64,000 bases of DNA from Janibacter terrae NBRC 107853. Lineage in GTDB: Bacteria > Actinomycetota > Actinomycetes > Actinomycetales > Dermatophilaceae. The DNA lies in the NCBI RefSeq assembly GCF_001591405.1, contig NZ_BCUV01000007.1:868001-932000 (forward strand), written 5' to 3'. Below the pieces are notes generated by a model. The model had not been told where the DNA came from, made no database searches, and was given only the letters and a program-made list of their open reading frames with translations. Numbering within the stretch: position 1 is the stretch's first letter; each line of letters begins with the position of its first letter. Made by a program: the position numbers and the translations under genes. Positions 7,425 through 16,651 of this stretch are shown piece by piece.

Positions 7425-7979
7425 TCACCCGTCGTTGCGCTCCTTGGCCCGGATGAGGTCGAGCGCGATGACCGCGCCGATCGTGCCGAGCTTCTCCGGC
7501 ACCGGCACCTGCGGGCTGAACCCCAGGACGTAGCGCTCCCGCCCGAGGAAGGCCTGGGCCACGCCCGGCCAGTGCCGGCTCGCGGTCGCCGCGAGCCCGC
7601 CGGGCCCGGTGACGGTGAACTCGCGGTCCCACATCGATCCCTCGAGGCACAGCTGCGGCCCGGTCCAGCACTCGATGCGCAGCGCCTTCGTGAAGAAGGT
7701 GAACTCCTTGACGACCTGGGCGATCACCCCGCCCTGCCCGTCCTGCACCTGGAAGCGGTCGAGGCCGAGGTCGGGCGTGTCGACGACGCGGACGAGCAGG
7801 GTGCCGTCGGTGTCGACGACCGCGAGCTGCCGGCTGCCCATGAGCATCCGTGCCCCAGCGCTCCCCTCCGTCACGATGCGCCCGATGGGCGTGCCTGCGA
7901 GGTCGTGGATCGCGAAGTCGTTGCTCAGGAAGGACCGGACCTGGTCCAGGACGATGGCGTCGGTGTCGAGGATCCCCAT
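7425..7979 (-). CDS. LURP-one-related / phospholipid scramblase-like protein
   Basis: A 184-residue protein that reads like the LURP-one/tubby-like beta-barrel fold. It has repeated short strands (ARMLMGSRQLAVVDTDGTLL, then FQVQDGQGGVIAQVVKEF, then REFTVTGPGGLAATASRHW, then YVLGFSPQVPVPEKLGTIGA). Bacterial members are of unknown function, possibly membrane-associated ligand or lipid binding. It takes the position beyond dciA where gyrB is usual. There is no signal peptide or membrane span. The assignment rests on overall pattern, not on catalytic residues. Confidence 0.65.
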   Translation of the reverse strand: MGILDTDAIVLDQVRSFLSNDFAIHDLAGTPIGRIVTEGSAGARMLMGSRQLAVVDTDGTLLVRVVDTPDLGLDRFQVQDGQGGVIAQVVKEFTFFTKALRIECWTGPQLCLEGSMWDREFTVTGPGGLAATASRHWPGVAQAFLGRERYVLGFSPQVPVPEKLGTIGAVIALDLIRAKERNDG

Positions 7980-8031
7980 GGGCCCATCCTGCCCGGATCC
8001 TGAGGAGGCCGCCCGCGGCCGTCTCGAGGAG

Positions 8032-8550
8032 CTACCCGTACGTGTCGCGAGGACCCCGGCCGTCGCTCGTGCGCCGCAGACCGCGCGACCACGACGGCGC
8101 GCTCGGCCCGTGCACCCGGATCTCGTGGACCACGTCGGGCCCGACGAGCTCGCTGATCCGTCCGAGGAGCGAGCTCGACAGCAGCCGGATCTGGGTCGCC
8201 CAGGCGGTCGAGTCGGCGCGCACGGACAGGACCCCGGCCTCGAAGGTCACCGGCTCGCAGTGCTCCGCCACCTCGCGACCGACGATCTCGCCCCACCGAC
8301 CCATGACCGACCCCGCCGCGACATCGACCTGCCAGCCGCGGTCACCGACGAGGCGCTCGACCTGGTCGCCGATCGTCTGCGGGTCACGGCCACCCGTCGA
8401 CAGGATGCCCTGCGGCTGCCACTTCCGTCTGGGGCGCGGCTTCATCCCGGGGCGCAGCCCCTTGCCCTTGGCGACGGCGCGCGCCCGGGCGAGCGCCGCG
8501 GCGGCCGCGTCGATCTCGTCCCCGGGCGGGGGGACCTCCCCTTCGCTCAT
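8032..8550 (-). CDS. dciA: DUF721 family protein, DciA-like helicase loader
   Basis: A 172-residue DUF721 protein: a basic, flexible N-terminus ([12 protein letters not shown]), then the conserved core [20 protein letters not shown] followed by [20 protein letters not shown]. DciA proteins recruit or load the replicative helicase DnaB in bacteria without DnaC. The ATG at 8550 overlaps the recF stop (ATGA), showing tight coupling. The order dnaN-(gnd)-recF-DUF721 is the classical actinobacterial origin order. Confidence 0.88.
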   Translation of the reverse strand: MSEGEVPPPGDEIDAAAAALARARAVAKGKGLRPGMKPRPRRKWQPQGILSTGGRDPQTIGDQVERLVGDRGWQVDVAAGSVMGRWGEIVGREVAEHCEPVTFEAGVLSVRADSTAWATQIRLLSSSLLGRISELVGPDVVHEIRVHGPSAPSWSRGLRRTSDGRGPRDTYG

Positions 8551-9752
8551 GCCGCGCCCACCTCACCGAGCGAGACCGTGAAGGTCTGCCCCGCCAGGCT
8601 CTCCGGCACGTCCTGCGGCACCGCCGCGGTGATGAGCACCTGCTCGCAGTCGGCGACCATGGCCGCCAGCCGCTCGCGCCGGCCGGAGTCGAGCTCGGCG
8701 AAGACGTCGTCGAGGACGAGGACCGGGTCGTCCCCGAGGTCGTGACGCAGCAGGTGGTAGGCCGCGAGCCGCAGCGCGAGGGCGAAGGACCACGACTCGC
8801 CGTGGCTGGCGTACCCCTTGGCCGGCATCGCACCGAGCCCGAGGACCAGGTCGTCGCGGTGCGGGCCGACGAGGTTGACCCCCCGCTCGACCTCCTGGTC
8901 ACGCACCCGCGCCATCGACTCGAGCATCGCGGCGCGCAGCTGCTCCGGCTCGGGCACCTCGCCGGCAGCGATCGCCTCGGCGGCCTCCTCGTGGAGCGAG
9001 CTGCGGTAGACCGCGGTCGCCTCGGACTGGTTCGCACTCACCTCCCGGTAGGCCTCCTGCAGGTGCGGCACGAGGTCGCGCAGCAGACGCAGCCGGGCGT
9101 AGAGCAGCTGGCTGCCGAGGGTGGCGAGGTTGTCGTCCCAGATCTCCAGGGTCCGCAGTGCGTCCTCGACCGCGGCGCGCGGGTCCACGCCCTCGGGGGC
9201 CGAGGAGCTGCGTCGCCCACGCCCGCTCCGAGAGCCGAGCAGCGCGGCCGCCGACTTCAGCAGGGCGCCCCGCTGCTTGAGGATCTTGTCGTAGTCCGAG
9301 CGCACCCCCGACCAGCGCGGTTGGCGCTGCACGAGCAGGTCGTCGAGGAAGCGTCGCCGCTCGCCCGGGTCACCCTTGATCAGGGCCAGGTCCTCGGGTG
9401 CGAAGAGCACCGTGCGCAGCGTGCCGAGCACGTCGCGGGTCCGGGGGAGGGGGGAGCGGTTGAGCTTGGCCCGGTTGGCACGGCCGGGGGTGATCTCCAG
9501 CTCGACGAGGCTCTCGCGCCCGTCCCGCACGACCGCGCAGCGCACGATCGCCCGGTCGGAGCCGAAGCGGACCATCGGCTGGTCGGTCGCGACCCGGTGG
9601 CTCGAGAGCGAGGCGACGTACCCGATCGCCTCGACCAGGTTGGTCTTGCCCTGCCCGTTGAGCCCGACGAGGGTCGTGATCCCCGGCTCGAGGGCCAGCT
9701 CGGCGCTGGGATAGCTGCGGAAGTCGCCGATGCTCAGGTGGCGTACGTGCAC
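8547..9752 (-). CDS. recF: DNA replication and repair protein RecF
   Basis: A 401-residue SMC-like ATPase. It starts [14 protein letters not shown], with Walker [10 protein letters not shown] (about residues 34-42), the ABC-type signature before Walker B and a [12 protein letters not shown] Walker B near the C-terminus. RecF acts in single-strand gap repair with RecO/RecR. The GTG start at 9752 lies just after the gnd stop and gives a conserved N-terminus; no good Shine-Dalgarno is seen, so translational coupling to gnd is likely. A longer upstream reading overlaps gnd and is poor in family-like residues. Confidence 0.95.
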   Translation of the reverse strand: MHVRHLSIGDFRSYPSAELALEPGITTLVGLNGQGKTNLVEAIGYVASLSSHRVATDQPMVRFGSDRAIVRCAVVRDGRESLVELEITPGRANRAKLNRSPLPRTRDVLGTLRTVLFAPEDLALIKGDPGERRRFLDDLLVQRQPRWSGVRSDYDKILKQRGALLKSAAALLGSRSGRGRRSSSAPEGVDPRAAVEDALRTLEIWDDNLATLGSQLLYARLRLLRDLVPHLQEAYREVSANQSEATAVYRSSLHEEAAEAIAAGEVPEPEQLRAAMLESMARVRDQEVERGVNLVGPHRDDLVLGLGAMPAKGYASHGESWSFALALRLAAYHLLRHDLGDDPVLVLDDVFAELDSGRRERLAAMVADCEQVLITAAVPQDVPESLAGQTFTVSLGEVGAA

Positions 9753-9753
9753 G

Positions 9754-10839
9754 TCACTGCGTCGAGCCGGTCCCGCTCGTCGGCCCGGGCGACCCACCCG
9801 TGCTCTGCGTGCCGGAGGTCGGACCGGCATCGGCCGCGTCCCCCTTCGGCGCCTCTGCGGGGGAGGCTGGCTTGTCGATCTTCTTCTCCTCCTGCGCCCG
9901 GCTGGTCCTGGCCGCCGCGACGCCCTTGGCCGCCTCCGCCCGCAGGTCCTCGCCCTCGGCGACCGTCATGACCTGGTGACCACCGAACTGCCCGCGCAGC
10001 GCCGCGACGGCCTGCATCGCGGGGCTGACCTGCTGGCGCGAGGCGAACCGCGCGAAGAGCGAGGCAGAGATGACCGGCATCGGCACCGAGTTGGCGATGC
10101 CCTCCTCGACGGTCCAGCGCCCCTCGCCGGAGTCGGCGGTGTAGTCGCTGACGTCCTCGAGCGAGGGGTTCTCCTCGAGGGCCTTGACCATGAGGTCGAG
10201 CAGCCAGGACCGCACGACGGTGCCGCGGCTCCACGCCTTGAAGGCCCCCGGCACGTCGGTGACGATGTCCTTGCGCTCGAGCAGCTCGTAGCCCTCCGCG
10301 TACGCGTGCATCAGGCCGTACTCGATGCCGTTGTGCACCATCTTCACGTAGTGGCCGGCGCCCACGGCGCCCGCGTGCACGAAGCCCTCGTCGCGGGGTC
10401 CCTCCGGCCGCAGGGCGTCGAAGATCGGCATCGCCTGCTCCACGTGCTGCGCGTCGCCGCCGACCATGAGGCCGTAGCCGTTGTCCAAGCCCCAGATGCC
10501 GCCGGAGACGCCGCAGTCGAGGTAGCCGACCCCCTTCGCACCGAGGAGCTCGGCGTTGGGGCCGTCGTCGCTGAAGCGTGAGTTGCCACCGTCGATCACG
10601 AGGTCACCGGGCTCGAGGCGCTCGGCGAGGTCGCTGATGACCGCCCGGGTGATCTCGCCGGAGGGGACCATGACCCACACGACCCGCGGCGCGGCGAGCG
10701 CGTCGACCATCGCCTGGACGCTCTCGGCGTCGGAGACCTCGGGGTTGGTGTCGTAGCCGACGACCTCGTGGCCGGCGCGGCGCACACGCTCACGCATGTT
10801 GCCGCCCATCTTGCCCAGACCGATGAGACCGAGCTGCAT
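9754..10839 (-). CDS. gnd: 6-phosphogluconate dehydrogenase, decarboxylating (short form)
   Basis: A 361-residue enzyme of the oxidative pentose phosphate pathway, converting 6-phosphogluconate to ribulose 5-phosphate and CO2. The N-terminal Rossmann motif is [12 protein letters not shown], followed by [10 protein letters not shown], the catalytic-lysine block [18 protein letters not shown] and a C-terminal all-helical domain. The size fits the short-form (GndA-like, often NAD+-preferring) enzymes. Unusually, about 60 C-terminal residues are a Lys/Pro/Ser/Thr/Gly-rich tail ([18 protein letters not shown] onward), probably disordered. AAGGAAGG lies ahead of the ATG at 10839. gnd between dnaN and recF is a known actinobacterial arrangement. 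Confidence 0.95.
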   Translation of the reverse strand: MQLGLIGLGKMGGNMRERVRRAGHEVVGYDTNPEVSDAESVQAMVDALAAPRVVWVMVPSGEITRAVISDLAERLEPGDLVIDGGNSRFSDDGPNAELLGAKGVGYLDCGVSGGIWGLDNGYGLMVGGDAQHVEQAMPIFDALRPEGPRDEGFVHAGAVGAGHYVKMVHNGIEYGLMHAYAEGYELLERKDIVTDVPGAFKAWSRGTVVRSWLLDLMVKALEENPSLEDVSDYTADSGEGRWTVEEGIANSVPMPVISASLFARFASRQQVSPAMQAVAALRGQFGGHQVMTVAEGEDLRAEAAKGVAAARTSRAQEEKKIDKPASPAEAPKGDAADAGPTSGTQSTGGSPGPTSGTGSTQ

Positions 10840-10874
10840 GACGGGACCTTCCTTGACGGGGACGAAGGGGGGCC

Positions 10875-12008
10875 TCAGCCGGCGAGTCGAACCGGCTGCA
10901 GGACGTAGCGGTAGGTGGTGTCGATCTCGCCGTCCTGGCTCTCCTGGCCGGTGATCATGGCCGGCTTGAGCGGGGCGGTGAAGGACAGGCGGGTGAAGGC
11001 CGTGCCGAGGACACCCAACCCGTCGAGCAGGTAGCCGGGGTTGAAGGCGACCTCGATCTGCGGACCGTGGACGACCGCCTCCACCGCCTCGGAGGCCTGG
11101 GCGTCGTCACCGGCGCCGGCCTCGATGGTCACCTGACCCTCGGTGAAGCGCAGCCGCACCGGGGTGTTGCGCTCCGTGACGAGCGCGACGCGCTTGACCG
11201 CCTCGGTGAGCACCTCCGTGTCGACGACCGCCTCGGTCTCGCTGGAGGTGGGGAAGATCTTGGCGACCTTGGGGTACTCGCCGTCGAGCAGGCGGGTCGT
11301 CGTGTGCCGCTGCCCGGCCTCGAACCCGGCGAGCCCGGACCCGCCCGCGGCCGCGCCGAGGGAGACCTCGATCGAGCCGGCGGCGCCGAGCGCCTTGGCG
11401 GTGTCGGAGAGGGTGCGGGCGGGGATGAGGGCGACGTGGCTCGCGTCGGAGACGTTGGGGTTCCAGGTGAGCTCGCGCATCGCGAGTCGGTAGCGGTCGG
11501 TCGCGAGCAGCGTGACCTTCTCGCCCTCGATCTCCACGCGCACCCCGGTGAGGATCGGGAGGGTGTCCCCACGGTCCGCGGCGATCTGCACCTGCTGGAC
11601 GGCCTGAGTGAAGACGGTGCCGTCGACCGAGCCGCTGCCCTCGGGCGAGGTCGGCAGGGTCGGGTACTCGTCGGCCGGCATCTGCAGCAGGGCGAACCGC
11701 GAGCTGCCGCAGGTGACCTGGACCTTGGCGCCCTCGGTTGCCACGTCGACGGGCTTGGCGGGCAGGTTGCGCGAGATGTCGGCGAGGAGACGGCCGAGGA
11801 CGAGGACGGTGCCGGGTTCGGCGACCTCGGCGGCGACGGAGATGCGCGCCGAGACCTCGTAGTCGAAGGTCGAGAGGGTGAGGGTCCCGTCGTCGGCAGC
11901 CTCGATGAGGACACCCGCGAGCACGGGCACCGGGGGACGGTTCGGCAGCCCGCGGGCCACCCAGGTGACCGCTTCGGCCAGCACATCGCGCTCGACGCGG
12001 AACTTCAC
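10875..12008 (-). CDS. dnaN: DNA polymerase III beta subunit (sliding clamp)
   Basis: A 377-residue sliding clamp with three repeated clamp domains: start MKFRVERDVLAEAVTWVARG, first-domain block GVLIEAADDGTLTLSTFDYE, and C-terminal FNPGYLLDGLGVL...PAMITG and the closing YRYVLQPVRL. It tethers DNA polymerase III to DNA and binds clamp-binding partners. The gene lies downstream of oriC, read away from dnaA in the standard order. No unusual features. Confidence 0.97.
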   Translation of the reverse strand: MKFRVERDVLAEAVTWVARGLPNRPPVPVLAGVLIEAADDGTLTLSTFDYEVSARISVAAEVAEPGTVLVLGRLLADISRNLPAKPVDVATEGAKVQVTCGSSRFALLQMPADEYPTLPTSPEGSGSVDGTVFTQAVQQVQIAADRGDTLPILTGVRVEIEGEKVTLLATDRYRLAMRELTWNPNVSDASHVALIPARTLSDTAKALGAAGSIEVSLGAAAGGSGLAGFEAGQRHTTTRLLDGEYPKVAKIFPTSSETEAVVDTEVLTEAVKRVALVTERNTPVRLRFTEGQVTIEAGAGDDAQASEAVEAVVHGPQIEVAFNPGYLLDGLGVLGTAFTRLSFTAPLKPAMITGQESQDGEIDTTYRYVLQPVRLAG

Positions 12009-12760
12009 GACAGACCTGCCCTTCGACGCGCCCTGTGCGCGTGCTCATGGGAATGACACGGATCCACGCGCCGTCGAGCGCGTGGGTTCCTGACATTACG
12101 CGGTCGGGGCCGCGACGGGGAACCGAGGGTCCGTTGTCATCCGCCCGTCAGGCCGTGGTCCACAGACCGGGCAGGAGCCATGCGTGGGGGAGGGATCGGA
12201 TGGAGAGAGGACTCATCGTTGTCATAGGCGGTGTGGATACCGTGGACAACCCTGCTGGGCCCCGTCGTCCCGGGCATCGTGCCTGTGAGCGAGCCTGTGG
12301 ACGAAGGGGGGAACGACAAGGACCGGGTGTGGGTGACGCGAGCTCGTCACCAGGGCGCAGGCGTCCTGCACAGTCCGTGCACAGGCCTGCGCACACCGTC
12401 GTCCTCAGGCTGGGTGGCCGATCCCGACGCGTCGCCCGGACACCGACAGCGGTGACCCGTCGCCGGCCCTCGGCGTCCCCGGTTTCCCACAGGCTCGGTG
12501 TGGAGATGGGGACAGCGGGGACGGATCCGTGCTCGTCCCGGCATCTTTCGACGACCCACAGGGTTGTCCACACCCTGTGGATCTGTGGACAGAGGGTGGG
12601 TGAAGGGAGAGCGCGACCGATCGGGGGAGACGGTCACGATGTGGTCTCCGGGCACACACAGGTGGGGAGAAGCCTGTGGACAAGCAGGCATCACCGATCC
12701 AGATGGCGGTGTATCAGCGTGTATCAGATCGCTCGTAGACTGGACGAGAGTCCGGGATCG
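12009..12760. other. oriC: oriC: replication origin between dnaA and dnaN
   Basis: A 752-bp non-coding region between dnaN and dnaA. DnaA boxes matching TTGTCCACA: perfect at 12563-12571 (+) and 12675-12683 (-). One-mismatch copies lie at 12156-12164 (+), 12232-12240 (-), 12241-12249 (-), 12296-12304 (-) and 12583-12591 (-). Further TGTGGA-type partial boxes lie near 12499 and 12575. The densest group is 12563-12683. A relatively A+T-richer stretch (GTGTATCAGCGTGTATCAGA) lies around 12710-12728, next to the dnaA 3' end, and is the best candidate for unwinding. Open readings across this region are non-coding in composition. Confidence 0.9.
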
Positions 12761-14299
12761 TCAGCCGACCTGCTGCTTGATGCGGTTGGTGAGCTCGGTG
12801 ACCTGGTTGTAGATCGCGCGTCGTTCGCCCATGAGCTCGCGGATCTTGCGCTCGGCGTGCATCACCGTCGTGTGGTCACGACCGCCGAACTGGTCACCGA
12901 TCTTGGGCAGCGACATGTCGGTCAGCTCGCGGCACAGGTACATGGCGATCTGGCGCGCGGTGACGAGCAGCCGGGTGCGGGAGGCACTCTGCAGGTCCTC
13001 GATCGTCAGGCCGAAGTAGTCGGCCGTCTGGGCCATGATCGTCGCGCTCGAGATCTCGCTCGACTGCTCGTTGGGGATGAGGTCCTTGAGGACGATCTGC
13101 GCCAGACCGATGTCGACGGGCTGCCGGTTGAGGCTGGCGAAGGCGGTGACGCGGATCAGGGCGCCCTCGAGCTCGCGGATGTTGGTGCTGATCCGGCTGG
13201 CGATGAACTCGAGCACATCGGCCGGCACCGAGAGCTTCTCCTGGATGGCCTTCTTGCGCAGGATGGCGATCCGCGTCTCGAGGTCGGGCGGCTGCACATC
13301 GGTCAGCAGGCCCCATTCGAAGCGGCTGCGCATGCGCTCCTCGAACCCCGAGAGCAACTTGGGCGCCACGTCGGAGGTGATGACGACCTGCTTGTTGGCG
13401 TTGTGCAGCGTGTTGAAGGTGTGGAAGAACTCCTCCTGCGTCTGCATCTTGCCCTGCAGGAACTGGATGTCGTCGATGAGCAGCACGTCGACGTCGCGGT
13501 AGCGACGCTGGAAGTTGGCGGCCTTGTCGTCACGGATGCTGTTGATGAAGTCGTTGGTGAACTCCTCCGAGTTCACGTACCGCACCTTGACGTGGGGGTA
13601 GAGGCTGCGCGCGTAGTGACCGATGGCGTGCAGCAGGTGGGTCTTGCCCAGGCCCGACTGGCCGTAGATGAACAGCGGGTTGTACGCCTTGGCCGGCGCC
13701 TCGGCCACCGCGACCGCGGCGGCGTTGGCGAAGCGGTTGCTCGAGCCGATGACGAAGGTGTCGAAGGTGTACTTCGGGTTGAGCCGGGTCAGCTCCACCT
13801 GCTCCGGCTCGGGGCGGCCGCGTCGGGAGGGAGGGGCCGGCTCGGGGTCCTCGTCGACGAGGCCGTCGTCGCGCCCGTCGACGGGCAGCGTGGAGGACAG
13901 GCCCTGGGGGCGGGGCCGGTCCGTGGGCTCCTCGACCGGGCCCGGCAGCGGCTCGGCGAGACCCTGGGTCGGGGGCAGCGGCTCGCTGTCGGCCAGCTCG
14001 GGGTCGACGGTGACGGCGAGGCGGACCTCGCGGCCGAGCTGCTCGGACAGGGCCTGGGTGACGTGCATGCGCAGGCGTTGCTCGACGAAGTTCTTCGAGA
14101 AGTCGTCCGGCACCGCGATGAGCGCGGTGTCGTCGAGCAGACCGACGAGGCGAGCCATGCTCAGGAACGCGCGGCGGGTGACCGGGACACCGTCGGCGTC
14201 CAGGGAGTCCAGCGTGGTGCGCCAGACCTGACCGAAGTCGACCTCGGCTCCGGTCACGGACTCACCCACATTCCTGCGGCCGGTGGCCGATCGATTCAC
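12761..14299 (-). CDS. dnaA: chromosomal replication initiator DnaA
   Basis: A 512-residue DnaA. Domain I covers about residues 20-95. Domain II is a long acidic/Pro-rich linker (about 96-170). The AAA+ domain III has Walker A GQSGLGKT at 213-220 and Walker [10 protein letters not shown]. Domain IV has the DNA-binding signature [15 protein letters not shown]. It opens oriC by binding the boxes next door. The listed GTG start (14299) lacks a good ribosome site. A GTG at 14269 (residue 11) has AGGA just upstream and may be the real start. DnaA boxes in the promoter (14334-14366) suggest autoregulation. Confidence 0.96.
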   Translation of the reverse strand: MNRSATGRRNVGESVTGAEVDFGQVWRTTLDSLDADGVPVTRRAFLSMARLVGLLDDTALIAVPDDFSKNFVEQRLRMHVTQALSEQLGREVRLAVTVDPELADSEPLPPTQGLAEPLPGPVEEPTDRPRPQGLSSTLPVDGRDDGLVDEDPEPAPPSRRGRPEPEQVELTRLNPKYTFDTFVIGSSNRFANAAAVAVAEAPAKAYNPLFIYGQSGLGKTHLLHAIGHYARSLYPHVKVRYVNSEEFTNDFINSIRDDKAANFQRRYRDVDVLLIDDIQFLQGKMQTQEEFFHTFNTLHNANKQVVITSDVAPKLLSGFEERMRSRFEWGLLTDVQPPDLETRIAILRKKAIQEKLSVPADVLEFIASRISTNIRELEGALIRVTAFASLNRQPVDIGLAQIVLKDLIPNEQSSEISSATIMAQTADYFGLTIEDLQSASRTRLLVTARQIAMYLCRELTDMSLPKIGDQFGGRDHTTVMHAERKIRELMGERRAIYNQVTELTNRIKQQVG

Positions 14300-14345
14300 G
14301 CGCTGGTACTGACATCATCGCCTGCCGGTCGCGGGATCCACAGCG

Positions 14346-14354
14346 TTGTCCACA
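14346..14354 (+). promoter_or_regulatory. DnaA box in the dnaA promoter
   Basis: TTGTCCACA, a perfect actinobacterial DnaA box, just upstream of dnaA. Confidence 0.8.
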
Positions 14355-14531
14355 GTCTGTGGGTATATACCGATGGCAGGTGGTGAGGAGCGACGCTAAC
14401 AACCCGGACGGGTGGGGGCAACCCGGGGCCCGTCGATGTGTCCCGGCCCTCGGCGTGTCTGCGGGGACCAGGGGCCAGGTGCTGGCAGCGTGGCCCGGTT
14501 GGGGTCACTCCGCACGAGGACGAAGGGCGGT

Positions 14532-14561
14532 TTGACCCCGCGCTCGGCCGTCCCGTACCGT
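14532..14561 (+). promoter_or_regulatory. promoter of the rpmH-rnpA operon
   Basis: -35 TTGACC (14532-14537) and -10 TACCGT (14556-14561) with an 18-bp spacer, about 150 bp upstream of rpmH. This is a good housekeeping-sigma match. Confidence 0.6.
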
Positions 14562-14707
14562 GGACGTCGGCCTGTCGGCCGCTTTCGCATGCCCATGATC
14601 TGCCGGACCGCTCCGGCGTCACGACGTGGGCTTCCGATCGCGGCCGAAGAGGCTCGCCGACTTCCGCACCGGGCCACACGGGCCCCATCGACCCATCGGA
14701 GACTGCA

Positions 14708-14845
14708 ATGAGCAAGCGCACCTTCCAGCCCAACACCCGTCGCCGCGCCAAGACGCACGGCTTCCGTCTGCGCATGCGCACCCGCGCCGGTCGGGCGATC
14801 CTGTCCACCCGCCGCGCCAAGGGCCGCTCCAAGCTCTCCGCCTGA
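14708..14845 (+). CDS. rpmH: 50S ribosomal protein L34
   Basis: A 45-residue basic protein, [20 protein letters not shown] then [20 protein letters not shown]; this is the whole L34 family sequence. GGAG lies upstream of the ATG. It heads the usual rpmH-rnpA-yidD-yidC-jag-rsmG cluster, divergent from dnaA. Confidence 0.98.
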   Translation: MSKRTFQPNTRRRAKTHGFRLRMRTRAGRAILSTRRAKGRSKLSA

Positions 14846-14856
14846 CGAGCTGCCGG

Positions 14857-15231
14857 GTGCTGCCCGCGCGGCACCGCCTGACGGATCGCGCGGACTTCGC
14901 GGCAACCATCCGGGGACGAGGCGCTCGACGCCAGGGTTCCCGACTGCTCGTGGTCCATGCCCGTGTGGCGGACTCGACCCGGACCGACGCTCGAGGAGAC
15001 GACTCCCCGCGCGTCGGTCTCGTCGTGTCCAAAGCCGTGGGCAACGCCGTGACGCGCACCCGCGTCAAGAGGCGCCTGCGGGCGCAGGCCGCGAGCCTCC
15101 TCCCTTCCCTCCCTGCGGGGACGGACGTGGTGGTCCGCGCCAACCCGGCCGCGGCCGACGCCGACTCGCACGAGCTGGGCGAGGCGCTGCGACACTGCCT
15201 GCGCGGTCTGCTCGTTGGTGAGGGACCATGA
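14857..15231 (+). CDS. rnpA: ribonuclease P protein component
   Basis: A 124-residue basic protein. It starts VLPARHRLTDRADFAATIRG, with the conserved RNR-type box KAVGNAVTRTRVKRRLR (residues 59-75) that binds RNase P RNA. It is the protein cofactor for 5' maturation of tRNAs. The GTG start at 14857 lies 11 bp after rpmH; longer upstream readings overlap rpmH. It overlaps yidD by 4 bp (ATGA). Confidence 0.95.
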   Translation: MLPARHRLTDRADFAATIRGRGARRQGSRLLVVHARVADSTRTDARGDDSPRVGLVVSKAVGNAVTRTRVKRRLRAQAASLLPSLPAGTDVVVRANPAAADADSHELGEALRHCLRGLLVGEGP

Positions 15232-15560
15232 CGCTCCTCGCCCGGCCCCTGATCTGGCTCGTCCGCGGCTACCAGCTGCTCGTCTCGCCGCTGCTCCCGC
15301 CGAGCTGCCGGTACTTCCCGAGCTGCTCGGCCTACGGCGTGACCGCCCTGCAGCGGTTCGGCCTGCTGCGTGGGGGCTACCTGACCGTGCACCGGATCGT
15401 GCGGTGCAACCCCTGGTCCGCCGGGGGCATCGACCACGTGCCCGAGACGTGGGCGCAACGCGGCGCTCCTGAGCTGAGCCAACCGCGCTTCGCCGACATC
15501 GAGGACCACGACGACGGCGTCCCCCGCGACGCCACAGACAGAAGGACGTCCACCACGTGA
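15228..15560 (+). CDS. yidD: membrane protein insertion efficiency factor YidD
   Basis: A 110-residue YidD/UPF0161 protein. The core LARPLIWLVRGYQLLVSPLL followed by PPSCRYFPSCSAYG with conserved cysteines covers residues 4-38, and the ending RCNPWSAGGIDHVPE is the family signature. The last 30 residues are an acidic tail with no family counterpart. It has an amphipathic membrane association and helps YidC-dependent insertion. It is coupled to rnpA upstream (ATGA) and to yidC downstream (GTGA). Confidence 0.95.
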   Translation: MTLLARPLIWLVRGYQLLVSPLLPPSCRYFPSCSAYGVTALQRFGLLRGGYLTVHRIVRCNPWSAGGIDHVPETWAQRGAPELSQPRFADIEDHDDGVPRDATDRRTSTT

Positions 15561-16597
15561 GCTTCAGCGACATCATGTACCCCTTCGAGTGGCTCGTCGC
15601 CTGGATCATGTATCTGTGGCACGGGCTGCTCACCGCGGTGGGTCTGCCTGCCGACAACGGCTGGACGTGGAGCCTGTCCATCGTCGGCCTCGTCATCGTC
15701 ATGCGGGCGGCGCTCATCCCGCTCTTCGTCAAGCAGATCCACGCCTCGCGCAAGATGCAGCTCATCCAGCCGGAGATGCAGAAGATCCAGGCGAAGTACA
15801 AGGGGAAGAACGACCCCGAGTCCAAGCAGAAGATGACCGAAGAGACGATGGCGCTGTACAAGGACAGCGGCACCAACCCCTTCGCCTCCTGCCTCCCGAT
15901 CTTCGCCCAGATGCCGTTCTTCTTCGGTCTCTTCCGGGTCCTCAACAGCCTCGACGAGATCGGCTCCGGCGCCCAGCGGGGTATCGGCCCGATCACCCAG
16001 CAGGTGGCGGCGCAGGCCGAGTCCTCCTCGATCTTCGGGGCCCAGCTGTCCGCCCAGTTCCTCGGGACCGAGGGCGGGCTGAGCGTCAAGCTCGTGACGA
16101 TCACGCTGATCATCCTCATGTCGCTCACGACCTTCACGACCCAGCACCAGCTGATGCGCAAGAACATGCCGGCGTCCGCGCTGGAGGGCCCCTTCGCCCA
16201 GCAGCAGAAGATCATGCTCTACCTGTTCCCGATCATCTTCGCCGTGTCCGGCGTCTACTTCCCGATCGGTGTCCTCCTCTACTGGTTCACCACGAACGTG
16301 TGGACGATGTGCCAGCAGTTCTACGTGATTCGCCGCATGCCGGCCCCCGGCTCCGCCGCGGAGAAGGCGATGCAGGACCGACGCCGCAAGTCGGGCAAGC
16401 CCCTGGACACCCCCGAGGAGTCGCGGGAGCGCAGGCACGATGCCGAGATGGCCTCCGAGCTGGAGGCGAAGGGCGTCATCTCCGGGCAGCGCCAGCAGCC
16501 GACCGGCAAGAAGCGTGCCAAGAAGAAGGGCGGTCAGCCGCCCAGGACGGGGCCGGGCGCTGCCGTCGACGAGCAGCAGCCCGAGACCGACCACTGA
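15557..16597 (+). CDS. yidC: membrane protein insertase YidC
   Basis: A 346-residue YidC/Oxa1 insertase. A re-entrant N-terminal segment is followed by five membrane spans, including the segment SIVGLVIVMRAALIPLFVKQ with the conserved groove Arg, a coiled cytoplasmic loop (SRKMQLIQPEMQKIQAKYKG), FASCLPIFAQMPFFFGLFRV, LVTITLIILMSLTTF and YLFPIIFAVSGVYFPIGVLL. The cytoplasmic tail is long and Lys/Arg/Gln-rich (about 75 residues) and likely contacts ribosomes. The GTG start at 15557 overlaps the yidD stop. There is no lipobox, as usual in actinobacteria. Confidence 0.96.
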   Translation: MSFSDIMYPFEWLVAWIMYLWHGLLTAVGLPADNGWTWSLSIVGLVIVMRAALIPLFVKQIHASRKMQLIQPEMQKIQAKYKGKNDPESKQKMTEETMALYKDSGTNPFASCLPIFAQMPFFFGLFRVLNSLDEIGSGAQRGIGPITQQVAAQAESSSIFGAQLSAQFLGTEGGLSVKLVTITLIILMSLTTFTTQHQLMRKNMPASALEGPFAQQQKIMLYLFPIIFAVSGVYFPIGVLLYWFTTNVWTMCQQFYVIRRMPAPGSAAEKAMQDRRRKSGKPLDTPEESRERRHDAEMASELEAKGVISGQRQQPTGKKRAKKKGGQPPRTGPGAAVDEQQPETDH

Positions 16598-16651
16598 CCT
16601 CGGTCGTCTCGGCAGCGCCGGACGACCACCCGCCACACGCAGGAGAAGTGC

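Larger units (their letters stand above)
14300..14707. promoter_or_regulatory. divergent dnaA/rpmH promoter region
   Basis: A 408-bp non-coding region. On the dnaA side, a perfect DnaA box (14346-14354) is flanked by two-mismatch boxes (14334-14342 and 14358-14366) and an A+T-rich GTATATAC at 14363-14370, which would suit a dnaA -10. On the rpmH side, a promoter lies at 14532-14561. The rest shows no clear feature. Three partial boxes at the dnaA promoter fit negative autoregulation by DnaA. Confidence 0.7.

Noticed and set aside
8530-8545. GGGGACCTCCCC near the dciA start as another copy of the GGGGAG-N2-CTCCCC promoter element
   Set aside because: It is in coding sequence, has different arms and spacing, and no downstream gene at the right distance.
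12035-14386. A 783-codon plus-strand open frame running from oriC across dnaA
   Set aside because: It is antisense to dnaA; the translation is low-complexity and arises from GC-rich codon bias. dnaA on the minus strand is certain.
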